Positions 33,626-43,631 of a DNA stretch of 64,000 bases are shown in pieces. Source of the DNA: Catenovulum sediminis (GTDB lineage Bacteria > Pseudomonadota > Gammaproteobacteria > Enterobacterales > Alteromonadaceae); the NCBI RefSeq assembly GCF_007289895.1, contig NZ_CP041660.1, positions 3,844,001-3,908,000 on the forward strand. Reading direction: 5' to 3'. Numbering within the stretch: the stretch's first letter is position 1; every line of letters starts with the position of its first letter. The notes below the pieces were generated by a model, which had not been told where the DNA came from, did no database searches, and saw nothing but the letters and a program-made list of their open reading frames with translations. The position numbers and the translations under genes were made by a program.

Positions 33626-35296
33626 TTACTGATTTGCTTTCGCCCAACTATCGCGCAAAGTGACTGTGCGGTTAAATACTAACTGCTGATCCGTTGAGTC
33701 TTTGCCATCTTTAACAAAATAACCAGTGCGCTCAAACTGGACTGCTTTTTCCACTTCTAACGCCGCGAGTGAAGCCTCAACAAAACAGCCTTGTTTGACC
33801 ACGAGACTCTCTGGGTTTAAGACTTGTGTATAATCGTCTTCTGCAGCTGGGTTTGGCACGGTAAACAATCTATCGTATAAACGCACTTCGGCTGGTTTAG
33901 CATTACTTGCATCAACCCAATGAATCACGCCCTTAACAGAACGACCATCTTCTGGGTTTTTGCCTAAAGTTTGTGGATCATACTGGCAATAAACGGTTGT
34001 GACATTACCCTCTTTATCTTTTTCTGCGCGAAGCGCTTTTACGACATAAGCTCCGCGTAATCGAACTTCTTTGTCCAATACCAATCTTTTATACTTTTTA
34101 TTTGCCGATTCTCTAAAATCTTCTCTTTCAATGTATAACTCTTTTGAAAAAGTTACAGTACGAGTGCCAAAAGATTCATTTTGCGGATGATTTGCCACTT
34201 GCAGCTCTTCGACTTGGCCTTCTGGATAATTTTCAATAACCAGCTTAATCGGCTCTAAGACAGCCATGGCACGCGGTGCATTTTCGTTTAAATCATCACG
34301 AATACACGCTTCTAACATCGCCATTTCAACCATGTTATCCATTTTTGTTACACCAATGCGCGTACAAAATTCGCGAATAGAGGCCGCAGTGTATCCACGT
34401 CTACGTAAGCCAGCTATCGTTGGCATGCGAGGATCATCCCACCCTTGCACATGCCCTTCGGTTACCAGTGCACTTAATTTACGCTTACTCATTACCGTAT
34501 ATTCTAGGTTTAACCTAGAAAACTCGTACTGATGCGGTCTGGCTTCAATCGAAATATTGTCCAATACCCAATCGTACAATCGTCTATTGTCCTGAAATTC
34601 AAGGGTACATAACGAGTGTGTAATGTTTTCAATTGCATCCGAGATACAATGGGTAAAATCGTACATTGGATAAATGCACCATTTGTCACCGGTTTGATGA
34701 TGGTGCGCAAATTTAACGCGGTAAATGATCGGATCACGCATACACATAAATGGCGAAGCCATATCAATCTTGGCTCTTAACGCGCATTCACCCTCTTTAA
34801 ATTCGCCATTTTTCATTTTATCAAATAGCGCTAAATTCTCTTCAGGCGTGGTATCACGATACGGGCTATTTTTACCTGGCTCTTTTAATGTGCCGCGATA
34901 TTCACGCGTCTGTTCAGCATTTAAAAAACACACATAAGCTTTACCGGCTTCAATTAACTCAACCGCATATTGGTAAAGTTGATCAAAATAATTCGAAGAA
35001 TAGCGCGCTTCACCCGCCCACTCAAAACCTAGCCATTTAACGTCTTCCTGGATCGACTTTACAAAATCGATATTCTCTTTTTCAGGGTTCGTATCATCAA
35101 AACGTAAATTACATTGCCCCTTATAGTCCTGCGCTAAACCAAAGTTTAAGCAAATCGACTTAGCATGCCCAATATGCAAATAGCCGTTTGGCTCAGGCGG
35201 GAATCGTGTCTGCACTTTCGTGTGTTTACCCGAGGCTAAATCTTCGTCAATGATATTTCTAACAAAATTACTTGGGCGAGCGGATGAGTCGACCAT
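33626..35296 (-). CDS. glnS: Glutaminyl-tRNA synthetase
   Basis: Charges tRNA-Gln with glutamine. The class I signatures are intact: HIGH at 41-44 and the KMSKS-like loop VMSKRKL. The family's anticodon-binding beta-barrels follow. Length 556 is standard, and the start (GAGGAAATAGATTTTT before ATG) gives the expected N-terminus, [16 protein letters not shown]. It is monocistronic, with 235 bp to the divergent GGDEF-EAL gene. Confidence 0.97.
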   Translation of the reverse strand: MVDSSARPSNFVRNIIDEDLASGKHTKVQTRFPPEPNGYLHIGHAKSICLNFGLAQDYKGQCNLRFDDTNPEKENIDFVKSIQEDVKWLGFEWAGEARYSSNYFDQLYQYAVELIEAGKAYVCFLNAEQTREYRGTLKEPGKNSPYRDTTPEENLALFDKMKNGEFKEGECALRAKIDMASPFMCMRDPIIYRVKFAHHHQTGDKWCIYPMYDFTHCISDAIENITHSLCTLEFQDNRRLYDWVLDNISIEARPHQYEFSRLNLEYTVMSKRKLSALVTEGHVQGWDDPRMPTIAGLRRRGYTAASIREFCTRIGVTKMDNMVEMAMLEACIRDDLNENAPRAMAVLEPIKLVIENYPEGQVEELQVANHPQNESFGTRTVTFSKELYIEREDFRESANKKYKRLVLDKEVRLRGAYVVKALRAEKDKEGNVTTVYCQYDPQTLGKNPEDGRSVKGVIHWVDASNAKPAEVRLYDRLFTVPNPAAEDDYTQVLNPESLVVKQGCFVEASLAALEVEKAVQFERTGYFVKDGKDSTDQQLVFNRTVTLRDSWAKANQ

Positions 35297-35407
35297 AAAA
35301 ATCTATTTCCTCATACAAATAAGATGATTTATTCTAATAGCTGGCATTGTAACGTATTTTTATTAACATATACGAGTTTAGAATGCTGTAAAGTGCTGTA
35401 TTTCATC

Positions 35408-35427
35408 AAATGTTCTACATAACATTT
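35408..35427. promoter_or_regulatory. Inverted repeat upstream of the GGDEF-EAL gene
   Basis: AAATGTT and AACATTT (7-bp arms, 35408-35414 and 35421-35427) flank 6 bases in the divergent region between glnS and the c-di-GMP gene. The arms are operator-like and lie about 105 bp before the ATG; an AT-rich promoter-like stretch follows. Which gene it serves is unknown. Confidence 0.35.
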
Positions 35428-35531
35428 GTATAAAATGGCAATATATATCATAGTTACGCAGTGTATTAAGCTTGCTGTTACCGATTTATTTGGTTTAGCT
35501 TTACCTATAGGATTGAATAGTAGGGATTACA

Positions 35532-37637
35532 ATGTTTGTCAGTATTCGCACTAAACTTCTAGTGATGACTTTTGGAGCGCTTATTGTAACGTCTATTGCT
35601 ATAGTCGTTATCGCTCTTAAAGAGCATACACGTGTTTATAATGAAACGGTCAAGAGTGACTTTACGGCTTTGGCAGAAAATATTGCTGAAGACCTTGTTG
35701 AATATTACACCAGTATTCCAATTGATGAATTCGCAATCAGTACCCGCTTATTGCAATTAGATAAATACCCTTATGTAAAATTTGCACTTGTCACCGCCCC
35801 CGCTAATAATGAGGTTGTCGAAAGTTTTATTAATCCCGAGTACTATAGTACGGCTTTGCAAAAAGAAATGGAAAACGTGCTTAAGCAGAGTGCGGATAAA
35901 GTAGAAGGTAGTTTATTAATTAGCAAGCAGATTGGCGATCCAAGATTGCCACTGGGTCAACTTTATTTAACAATTGATACGCATAAACAATTATCTGCAA
36001 GTCAAACTGCACTTTTTCGACAGCTTGTCCCTTTGGTGATCATCACCTCTTTTGCGATTATGGCGCTGGCTCACTGGTTACAAACCAATACCATTACACC
36101 CTTATTACAATTAAGCAGATTAGTAGAGGCCGTTAGAAAAACAAAAGATTACAGTTTGCGCAATAGCCTAAAGCCTTCACATCACCAAGACGAAGTTAGT
36201 TTTTTATCGAACAGTTTAAATGAAATGCTAGCGACCATTTCACAACAGCAAGCTCAAAATAAAAAACATACGCAAGAACTTATCGAAAATCAAAGAAAGC
36301 TGGTGCGATTGGCCAATTACGACCCGCTCACCAACCTGCCTAATCGAAAATTATTTATGGATATGTTGCAACAATATATCAATCGGCAAGGACAAGCGTT
36401 TGCACACATTGCCATTTTAATTATGGATGTTGATGACTTTAAGACAATTAATGACGCAATAGGTCACGCGCACGGTGATACGTTATTAATAAAAATCACG
36501 CAACTATTCAAAGAGATTTTATCTGATAATCAAGTTCTTGCTCGCATTGGAGGGGATGAATTTGCCATTATTATTCCAGATGACAGAAATAAAAGTATTG
36601 CGACGCAAGTATGTGAGGCTATTTTTAAATCGTTAGAGCGCAATATTGATGTCAATGGATGGTCAATACAAACAAGTGTCAGTATTGGGGTAGCGTATTA
36701 TAAGGGACAATCTACCAGCATTCAGAATTTAGTGAGTAATGCTGATATTGCCATGTACAAGGCCAAAAGTAGCGGGCGTAATCGTTATGTAGAATTTATA
36801 GATGCAATGACGATGCAACAAAACCGCCGTTTGCAGATTGCCAGTTCAATAAAACAGGCTTTAGATAACAATGAATTCTATTTGTTATTTCAACCCAAAG
36901 TCGCACCAACAAAAGGGGTTGTCGGCGTTGAAGCTTTAATAAGATGGAATAGCCAACAATTAGGTATTATTTCGCCTGCCGAATTCATTCCAATTGCAGA
37001 GCAAACTGGCAGAATAAATGATATTACACGCTGGGTAATTAAACATGGTTTTAAAAAGTTGCACCATTTACAAAAAAGCCAAAACAATAAACTTAAGGTA
37101 TCTTTTAATTTATCTACTTTTGATATTTTCAAACCCGAGTTTTTAAAATATTTAAAAGAGCAGTTAGCCGAAAATCAATTAGAGCCACAATATATAGAAT
37201 TTGAAATAACAGAATCATCCTATATAGAAAACTTTTCTGTCGCCCGCAACTTTATTAATAGCATGCAAGAAGTTGGTTGCAGTATCGCACTGGATGATTT
37301 TGGTACTGGTTACTCTTCTTTGAGCTACTTAACTCAAATCAATGCTGAAACCATAAAAATTGACCAGTACTTTGTTCGTAATTTATTTAAATCAGAAAAA
37401 GATAAAAAAGTGGCAGATGCCATTATTTCATTAAGCCTGAAACTAAATATGACGATTTGTGCCGAAGGCGTTGAAAATCAGAAACAGTACGAATACTTAA
37501 AAGCAGCGGGCTGTCATCAAATTCAGGGTTACTATTTTTCAAAACCGGTCGCTTACGAGCAATTAAACGACAACATCAAAAGAATTCAAAATATGCCGGA
37601 CATCAAAGTCACTAAACTGAGTAGTGTAAAGATTTAA
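35532..37637 (+). CDS. Membrane-bound GGDEF-EAL c-di-GMP enzyme with periplasmic sensor and HAMP-like region
   Basis: A 701-residue protein: TM1 (about 8-29), a periplasmic sensor domain (30-162), TM2 (163-182), a HAMP-like linker (183-237), GGDEF (256-420) and EAL (432-690). GGDEF is intact at 340-344, but the inhibitory RxxD site just before it is absent. EAL is intact at 467-469 (EALIRW), with DDFGTGYSS, KIDQYF and AEGVEN, so phosphodiesterase activity is likely and cyclase activity possible. It is convergent with the porin/binding-protein pair and has an AGGGATTACA ribosome site. The signal sensed is unknown. Confidence 0.9.
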   Translation: MFVSIRTKLLVMTFGALIVTSIAIVVIALKEHTRVYNETVKSDFTALAENIAEDLVEYYTSIPIDEFAISTRLLQLDKYPYVKFALVTAPANNEVVESFINPEYYSTALQKEMENVLKQSADKVEGSLLISKQIGDPRLPLGQLYLTIDTHKQLSASQTALFRQLVPLVIITSFAIMALAHWLQTNTITPLLQLSRLVEAVRKTKDYSLRNSLKPSHHQDEVSFLSNSLNEMLATISQQQAQNKKHTQELIENQRKLVRLANYDPLTNLPNRKLFMDMLQQYINRQGQAFAHIAILIMDVDDFKTINDAIGHAHGDTLLIKITQLFKEILSDNQVLARIGGDEFAIIIPDDRNKSIATQVCEAIFKSLERNIDVNGWSIQTSVSIGVAYYKGQSTSIQNLVSNADIAMYKAKSSGRNRYVEFIDAMTMQQNRRLQIASSIKQALDNNEFYLLFQPKVAPTKGVVGVEALIRWNSQQLGIISPAEFIPIAEQTGRINDITRWVIKHGFKKLHHLQKSQNNKLKVSFNLSTFDIFKPEFLKYLKEQLAENQLEPQYIEFEITESSYIENFSVARNFINSMQEVGCSIALDDFGTGYSSLSYLTQINAETIKIDQYFVRNLFKSEKDKKVADAIISLSLKLNMTICAEGVENQKQYEYLKAAGCHQIQGYYFSKPVAYEQLNDNIKRIQNMPDIKVTKLSSVKI

Positions 37638-37675
37638 GATAAACTATTGCTTTATTATTTTACCGGCACTGCAGT

Positions 37676-38113
37676 TTACTCTGTAAATTGGTAGACCACT
37701 TGATATAATTTTTTATCGACTAAATCACTTGGCGCGACCGCTAAAATCCCTGATTTAGATTCAACCAAATCAAACATCTGCTTGATGCTCTCTACCTCTA
37801 ACGGTGGCTTGCGTTTACCGGTAAATCGCATTTGCGCCCAATATGAGTTAATTCGAGACTCTGTTAAGCCAACGACACGGGTATTAAAAACAGCACGCCA
37901 GCGATGCCCAGCCGGCAATACCAATGGCTCTAATTTAATATCAGCCACTTGCAATCGGGCGCCTAAATATAATTGCTTAACCTGTTGGCGTGTTAAAGTG
38001 AGAGGCTCTGGAAACTTAGTGAACACAAAATAATCAGTTGCATCCGCCGCTTTAATCGCAAAAACATTAATAACACATATACACGCGATCAATAGCTTGC
38101 CTAAAAAACCCAT
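37676..38113 (-). CDS. Small periplasmic phosphate-binding-protein-like protein
   Basis: A 145-residue exported protein (signal to about residue 22) that resembles a single lobe of PstS-type substrate-binding proteins: TLTRQQVKQLYLG, an RVVGLTESRINSYWAQMRFTGK stretch, and a final SKSGILAVAPSDL. It is much shorter than true binding proteins (usually about 300 residues), as often seen in small 'phosphate ABC transporter substrate-binding' proteins next to porins and GGDEF proteins. It starts 13 bases inside the 3' end of the porin gene. Its ligand is unknown. Confidence 0.65.
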   Translation of the reverse strand: MGFLGKLLIACICVINVFAIKAADATDYFVFTKFPEPLTLTRQQVKQLYLGARLQVADIKLEPLVLPAGHRWRAVFNTRVVGLTESRINSYWAQMRFTGKRKPPLEVESIKQMFDLVESKSGILAVAPSDLVDKKLYQVVYQFTE

Positions 38114-39297
38114 TCGATGCCTCCTAACAATAAGGTGGCGGAACCATCGAAGGTATTCTCCATGGTGGGTAGCCCGATATTGGGTTGCCCTTGGGTTAAC
38201 CTAATATCTGCTTTGAGCGCAACTTGATAATTGACATCATAGCGCACGCCCAGAGTTAAACTGCGCGCGTTTGAAACGGGCCTTTGATTTGACAAAACAT
38301 TATATTGTTGCGCTATAAAATCTAATTGTGGGTTGCCGCTGGTAAGCGGGGCTTGTTTCATTTCGCTTTGATATTCGCTTGTTCGCTCACTAAAGGTTAA
38401 ATGAAAGGTATACTTGTCGTAATGATATCCAGCCATTAAATAGTAGGCATTGGCTTGCGTTAAAATATCAATATTGTGCTTTATTTTAGTCCATTCGAAC
38501 TGCCAAAAAAATTGCAATAAGTCATAAGAAACACTTAATTGGCTGAAATTGACATCGCCGTTTACAGAAAGCTGTTTGGCAATATCGGCATAAACGGGTG
38601 ATAACATAGCCGCTTGCGAAAATGCATCAATTAGCGGCGTCAACTCGGTTTCAGCAACTAGATAATCGCCTCGCGTATGTGAAAGCCGGATAGTTAAATT
38701 ATCATGACTGGCATTTACAATAAGCCCTGAGAAAAAATCTGATTCGGCATGGTATATTGACTGACCCACTTGGATATCTTCATCTACCTTACCTGCAAAT
38801 GCCGAAATTTGCAGATCAAATTCATCCGCTAACCAAGTATATTCTGCTTGCGCGCCTTGAAAATATTGAAAGAAAAATGACGCGTACACTTCATCCGGTG
38901 GTAAAACCCAAGAATACGCAAACCCGACATCCAGTACATCACTATAGTGAAAAAACGGAGTATTTAACTTACCCAGTTTAAACTGCCAAGTGTCACTTAA
39001 CTGGTAGTTTAAATATAACCATGCCAGCGTTGATTTAGCTGGCTGGCTATCTGCCACAAACTGGCTGGTAAATGACAGAGCGTCAGTTGCTTGATAATTT
39101 AGCTGTAACCCCAACAAACTGTTGTTTTGCAACTGCAGTGCGTTTTTGTAGCCTAAAAGCTGGTCTTTTTCACTGATCACAGAACCTAAAATGACGCGTC
39201 CGAAGCCAGAATAACTTAACTCGTCATCGGCCAAGCTCTGAAAACTCAATAAGCAAAATAATAAACAAATGCGCAACGCTAAGTCCTTGTCTTTCAT
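38101..39297 (-). CDS. Outer-membrane beta-barrel porin-like protein
   Basis: A 398-residue protein with a signal peptide to about residue 23 (SLADD). It shows many amphipathic strands with alternating Tyr/Phe/Leu and ends in an aromatic residue (GGIEWVF), the usual BAM signal. The opening (YSGFGRVILG) and the LAWLYLNYQLSDTWQFKLGK stretch resemble the porin group found with the small PstS-like protein downstream. It overlaps that gene by 13 bases, suggesting the two act together. Substrate unknown. Confidence 0.75.
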   Translation of the reverse strand: MKDKDLALRICLLFCLLSFQSLADDELSYSGFGRVILGSVISEKDQLLGYKNALQLQNNSLLGLQLNYQATDALSFTSQFVADSQPAKSTLAWLYLNYQLSDTWQFKLGKLNTPFFHYSDVLDVGFAYSWVLPPDEVYASFFFQYFQGAQAEYTWLADEFDLQISAFAGKVDEDIQVGQSIYHAESDFFSGLIVNASHDNLTIRLSHTRGDYLVAETELTPLIDAFSQAAMLSPVYADIAKQLSVNGDVNFSQLSVSYDLLQFFWQFEWTKIKHNIDILTQANAYYLMAGYHYDKYTFHLTFSERTSEYQSEMKQAPLTSGNPQLDFIAQQYNVLSNQRPVSNARSLTLGVRYDVNYQVALKADIRLTQGQPNIGLPTMENTFDGSATLLLGGIEWVF

Positions 39298-39363
39298 ATT
39301 GATTTATACAGACAGTATAAACCTAGATGAAAGACTGTCTAGAACCTTTTGAGAATTTTAAAA

Positions 39364-42300
39364 TTACTTTTGCAGCCATTTTCGCCACATCAACTGTATT
39401 TGATATGCCGCTAAATAATTCACCGGCACCAATAGCAAAGTAATAAAAGTTGCGAAAATAATACCAAAGCCAAGCGATACTGCCATGGGTATTAAAAATT
39501 GCGCCTGTGTAGATTTTTCAAATAATAACGGCATTAAACCAATAAAAGTTGTCAGTGATGTCAGCAAAACGGGTCTGAAACGCGCCGCGCCCGCTGTTAA
39601 AACAGCAGAGTAAACATCTTCACCGGCTTTCCTCATTTTGCCAATGTAGTCGACTAATACGAGTGAATCATTGACCACTACGCCCAACAATGCCAATAAA
39701 CCTAAGACACTCATGATGGTCAAATCCATACCCATGATCCAATGTCCTATCATTGCACCAATGGCACCAAACGGAATAACAGACATCACAATTAACGGTT
39801 TAATATATGAGGCTAATGGGATTGCCAATAAAGTATATATTGCAAAAAACACCCCTAACATCCCCCAAGCCAAAGATCCAAACGACTCGGCTTGTTCACG
39901 CGCTTCACCGTCCATCACATAAGAGACACTTGGATATTGCGCGATTAACTCATCCAAATACTCTTTTATCTCGGCATTCAGTGCGGTCATATTGGTACTT
40001 TCTTTGTTTAAATCGGCCAGTACATTAACAGTCCGATTACCGTCAATTCGGTAGATTGCGGTTGGGCTTTTGCCAGCGACAAAATAAGCTAACTGTGACA
40101 GAGGCACTTGTTTACCATCCGGTGTATTAATCAGCATATTGTTTAGATATGAAATAGAATCTCTTTCATCGCGGGGAAAACGAACCATAACCCGCACATC
40201 ATCACGTCCACGTTGAATTCTTTGCGCTTCTACCCCAAAAAATGCTTGCCTGACCTGCCTGATTACATCCGAGCGACTCACCCCCAGCAAATAAGCTTCA
40301 CTTTTCAATTCTATCTGTAATTCTTCTTTACCATCAGCCATAGAATCTCGGATATCAAAAACAGTGGGATAAGTCGCTAAACGCTGCTTCACATCTTCAG
40401 CCGCTTTGTTTAGCTGCGCAAAATTATTCCCCCTGAGCTGAATATCAATTGGATCGCCAGCCCGACCAATTTCTGAACGTAAAATCAACTCTTCTGCCCC
40501 CGGAATTTCACCAATTCGTTTGCGCCATTCGCGGGCCAAATCCTGGCTGTTGACGTCCATTTCACGTTCTTCCGGTGGGGTAATTTCAAAACGCACACGC
40601 CCCCATGATGAATCACTGCCATTACCCGTTTGCGATAATATATGAATGATAATACTTTCGTCGGTATCCGGATCGATATATTTGTGTTGTAGATCTTTGG
40701 CAATTTCGGTAATTCTTGAAATATGGCGATCCGTGACTTCAAACGGCGTGCCGTTTGGCATTGACAAAGTAACGGTCACAGTTTCACTGGGTATTCTGGG
40801 AAAAAAGATAAATTTAGCATGCCCCATTAAAGCAGCCGAAATAATGATGCTTAAAATACCAATAAAGGAAATGACCGTGCTGCGCTTATTGGCTAAACAA
40901 AGGTTGAGTGCCGGTTTATAATATTTAAGTATTGCTGCCTCAAAACCGTCCGCAAATTTTTCTTGAAATTGTTGCAGTTTATTGCCCTGCCCTCGATCTT
41001 TTCTAACTTTTAGGTATTTTAAATGGGCCGGCAAAACAAATTTAGATTCTATTAATGAAAATAATAAAACCGGTATTACCACGGCTGGAATTTGGGCAAA
41101 TAATTTACCCCTAAAACCTTCCATAAATAAAATTGGGACAAATGCAACAACGGTTGTTAATACGCCAAAAGTGACAGGTACCGCGACCTCTTTTGTACCG
41201 GTTATTGCAGCTTGTAAACCATTTTCCGCCTTTTCCAAGTGTTTATATACATTTTCACCGGTGACGATTGCATCATCCACGACAATCCCCAGCACAACAA
41301 TAAAGCCAAACAAACTGATAATATTAAGCGTAACCCCCAAAAACGGCATTAATGCAAAAGCGCCTAAAAAACTCACGGGGATGCCAATAAAAACCCATAG
41401 TGCAACCGAAGGCCGAAGGAACATACCCAATAAGATCAAAACCAAGATGCCACCTTGCAAAGCATTACTGACCAAGGTCCCGATTCTTTTTTTAACAATT
41501 TGCGAATCATCATCCCAGTACGCAATGTGTACGCCTTGAGGCAGTTTATGTTGTGCTTGCGCAATATAGTCTTTCACCTTACTGGCGACATCAATAGCAC
41601 TTTGTTGTCCAACGCGTTGAACACCTATGGTGGCAGCAATCTGCCCATCAAAACGAGTTCGGAGTGACGTTTCTTCAAATCCATCGGTAATGGTTGCAAT
41701 GTCACCCAAGGTCAAAATTGTCCCGTTTGGTGATGACTTTAAAACAATTCTTTCAAACTCATCTTGCCGGTAGGCCTGCCCTTTTGAGCGAATGAGTATG
41801 TCTCCCCCATCGGTACGAACATTACCGGCAGATAAATCCAGTGAACTTGCTCGAATGGCTTCTGCAACTTGGGTCAAGGTTAAATCAAATTCACGCAGTG
41901 TGTCTTGATCTAATTCAACTGCAATTTCATAATTTCGAACGCCGTCTAATTCAACTTGTGTAATGCCATCAATTTTAAGTAAATCATCTCTTACTTTTTC
42001 GGCCATTTGCCTTATTTCATGTTCAGTCACATCACCAAAGATAGTGACATCAATGACACTGCGTTTACGTACCGCTAACGAAATAATCGGTCTTTCCGCT
42101 TCAGTTGGAAACGTATTAATTGAATCAACTCGGTTTTTAACATCATCCAGAATATCTCTGGGCTCATAGCCTCTTTCAACTTCAATTGTGACCGAGGCCC
42201 CGCCCTCAGTCGATCGACTTCTAATTTCTTCAATACCTTCTAAATCGTTCAGCGCTTCTTCTATTCGGCTGGCGATCGCCAGTTCAGCGTCTTCTGGTGT

Positions 42301-42459
42301 GGACCCTCTAAGTGAAACTTGTACACTAATCGTATCCGCTTCAAATGTCGGAAATACCTCAAGTGGAATACGATTAAACAGACTAAAAACCCCTGCTGCA
42401 ACAATACTGATTAATAATAAATTGGCGGCAACATGATTACGCGTGAACCAAGCTATCAT
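39364..42459 (-). CDS. RND efflux transporter permease (AcrB-type)
   Basis: The 1031-residue pump of a tripartite system. TM1 is near residues 11-29, followed by a large periplasmic loop with the RND porter pattern (VQVSLRGSTPEDAELAI); TMs 2-6 lie near 330-460, and the second half repeats this. The proton-relay acids are present in the TM4 stretch (GIVVDDAIVTGENVY), and the second half has the equivalent VVNDSLVLVDYI. The gene overlaps the adaptor gene by 4 bases. The group resembles other AcrB-like pumps with a lipoprotein outer-membrane factor; no dedicated repressor is adjacent. Drug specificity cannot be read. Confidence 0.9.
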   Translation of the reverse strand: MIAWFTRNHVAANLLLISIVAAGVFSLFNRIPLEVFPTFEADTISVQVSLRGSTPEDAELAIASRIEEALNDLEGIEEIRSRSTEGGASVTIEVERGYEPRDILDDVKNRVDSINTFPTEAERPIISLAVRKRSVIDVTIFGDVTEHEIRQMAEKVRDDLLKIDGITQVELDGVRNYEIAVELDQDTLREFDLTLTQVAEAIRASSLDLSAGNVRTDGGDILIRSKGQAYRQDEFERIVLKSSPNGTILTLGDIATITDGFEETSLRTRFDGQIAATIGVQRVGQQSAIDVASKVKDYIAQAQHKLPQGVHIAYWDDDSQIVKKRIGTLVSNALQGGILVLILLGMFLRPSVALWVFIGIPVSFLGAFALMPFLGVTLNIISLFGFIVVLGIVVDDAIVTGENVYKHLEKAENGLQAAITGTKEVAVPVTFGVLTTVVAFVPILFMEGFRGKLFAQIPAVVIPVLLFSLIESKFVLPAHLKYLKVRKDRGQGNKLQQFQEKFADGFEAAILKYYKPALNLCLANKRSTVISFIGILSIIISAALMGHAKFIFFPRIPSETVTVTLSMPNGTPFEVTDRHISRITEIAKDLQHKYIDPDTDESIIIHILSQTGNGSDSSWGRVRFEITPPEEREMDVNSQDLAREWRKRIGEIPGAEELILRSEIGRAGDPIDIQLRGNNFAQLNKAAEDVKQRLATYPTVFDIRDSMADGKEELQIELKSEAYLLGVSRSDVIRQVRQAFFGVEAQRIQRGRDDVRVMVRFPRDERDSISYLNNMLINTPDGKQVPLSQLAYFVAGKSPTAIYRIDGNRTVNVLADLNKESTNMTALNAEIKEYLDELIAQYPSVSYVMDGEAREQAESFGSLAWGMLGVFFAIYTLLAIPLASYIKPLIVMSVIPFGAIGAMIGHWIMGMDLTIMSVLGLLALLGVVVNDSLVLVDYIGKMRKAGEDVYSAVLTAGAARFRPVLLTSLTTFIGLMPLLFEKSTQAQFLIPMAVSLGFGIIFATFITLLLVPVNYLAAYQIQLMWRKWLQK

Positions 42460-43631
42460 TGTTTTGGCTCCTGCTCACTTTTAACTTTTACTTTTGTGCC
42501 GCTGGATACCTGACCTAATGAAGTCGTTACCAATAAATCGCCCTCCTCTAAGCCAGATTGTATTACCGCTTCAGATTCGTTCTGCCACAGTATTTCCACA
42601 TTGCGCCGTGTAATAGTGCCGTCTTGATATAAATAAACATATTGGCCTTGATAGATAGTTTTGTTCGGAATCACGATCACATTTTTTAAGGTGTTACCCC
42701 GTACTTGAGCTGTAACGTATTGACCTATTTTAAGTGGAACTTTACCGTAAGCTTTTTTGCCAAAAGGATCTTCAATTCGGGCGACAACATGTAGCTGACG
42801 ACTCACAGGATCAATTTCACTTGCGGTACGTACAATTTCCCCCTGCCATGCTTGCTCACCCGATAAATTAGAAATTAATGTCACTTTGGTTTTATCAGCA
42901 GAGCTCGCGCCACGGTAATTTTCAGGCAAGTTTAACAATCTTATTTCATTATTTTTGATAGGTAGGGAAACTTCTATTGCATCCGTTGAATAAATCTCAC
43001 CAACTTGAGCGTTTGTACCAATAACCTGCCCAAGATCAACGGATTTAATTAAAACCCGCCCATTATATGGTGCCCGTATTTCAGTACGCTGAAGATTTAT
43101 TAAAGCCTGTTGATGATTTGCTTTTGCTGATTCAACCTTCGCTTGTGCTGCGGCCAACTGAGGTTTCCGTAACACTAAATCAGAAGCCGTCTTATCACTG
43201 CCTAGTCTTTGCCAATCCTGTTTCGCTTGATCGGCCAAGGCCTGTTGTTCGATTAAGTTTTGTTCGGCTTCCACTAAATTGGCATAGGCTATTTGAACTT
43301 TCGCTTGATAATCAACATCTTCAATTTTGATTAATAGTTCGTTTTTATCAAAAAAGCCACCGCTGCGCATTGATTCTGCAACATACTCGACTTTGCCTGC
43401 TACCTGACTCGACAAGACAGTTTTAACCTGTGCACTGACCAAACCATATGACTTTAAAATAACCGGGTAGTCTTGCGCAGATAAACGCAAGGTTTCAACC
43501 GCTATTTGCGCCGCTTGAGGTTTGGCACCCCGTTTTACCTGAGGTTTATTAAAAATAATCAAATAAATTGCTAGGGCAAAAGCCAGCAATAAGATATAGG
43601 GTAAAAAACTTTTAATTTTTTGTTTATTCAC
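42456..43631 (-). CDS. RND efflux periplasmic adaptor (HlyD/AcrA-type)
   Basis: A 391-residue membrane-fusion protein. A single N-terminal helix (about 10-28) leads to a biotinyl-lipoyl domain (LSSQVAGKVEYVAE, later IRAPYNGRVLIKSVDLGQV), separated by a coiled-coil hairpin (about 110-180), then beta-barrel and membrane-proximal domains (VIVIPNKTIYQG, IQSGLEEGDLLVT). It bridges the pump and the outer-membrane factor. It overlaps both neighbours (8 and 4 bases), so the three are co-translated. Confidence 0.9.
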   Translation of the reverse strand: MNKQKIKSFLPYILLLAFALAIYLIIFNKPQVKRGAKPQAAQIAVETLRLSAQDYPVILKSYGLVSAQVKTVLSSQVAGKVEYVAESMRSGGFFDKNELLIKIEDVDYQAKVQIAYANLVEAEQNLIEQQALADQAKQDWQRLGSDKTASDLVLRKPQLAAAQAKVESAKANHQQALINLQRTEIRAPYNGRVLIKSVDLGQVIGTNAQVGEIYSTDAIEVSLPIKNNEIRLLNLPENYRGASSADKTKVTLISNLSGEQAWQGEIVRTASEIDPVSRQLHVVARIEDPFGKKAYGKVPLKIGQYVTAQVRGNTLKNVIVIPNKTIYQGQYVYLYQDGTITRRNVEILWQNESEAVIQSGLEEGDLLVTTSLGQVSSGTKVKVKSEQEPKQ

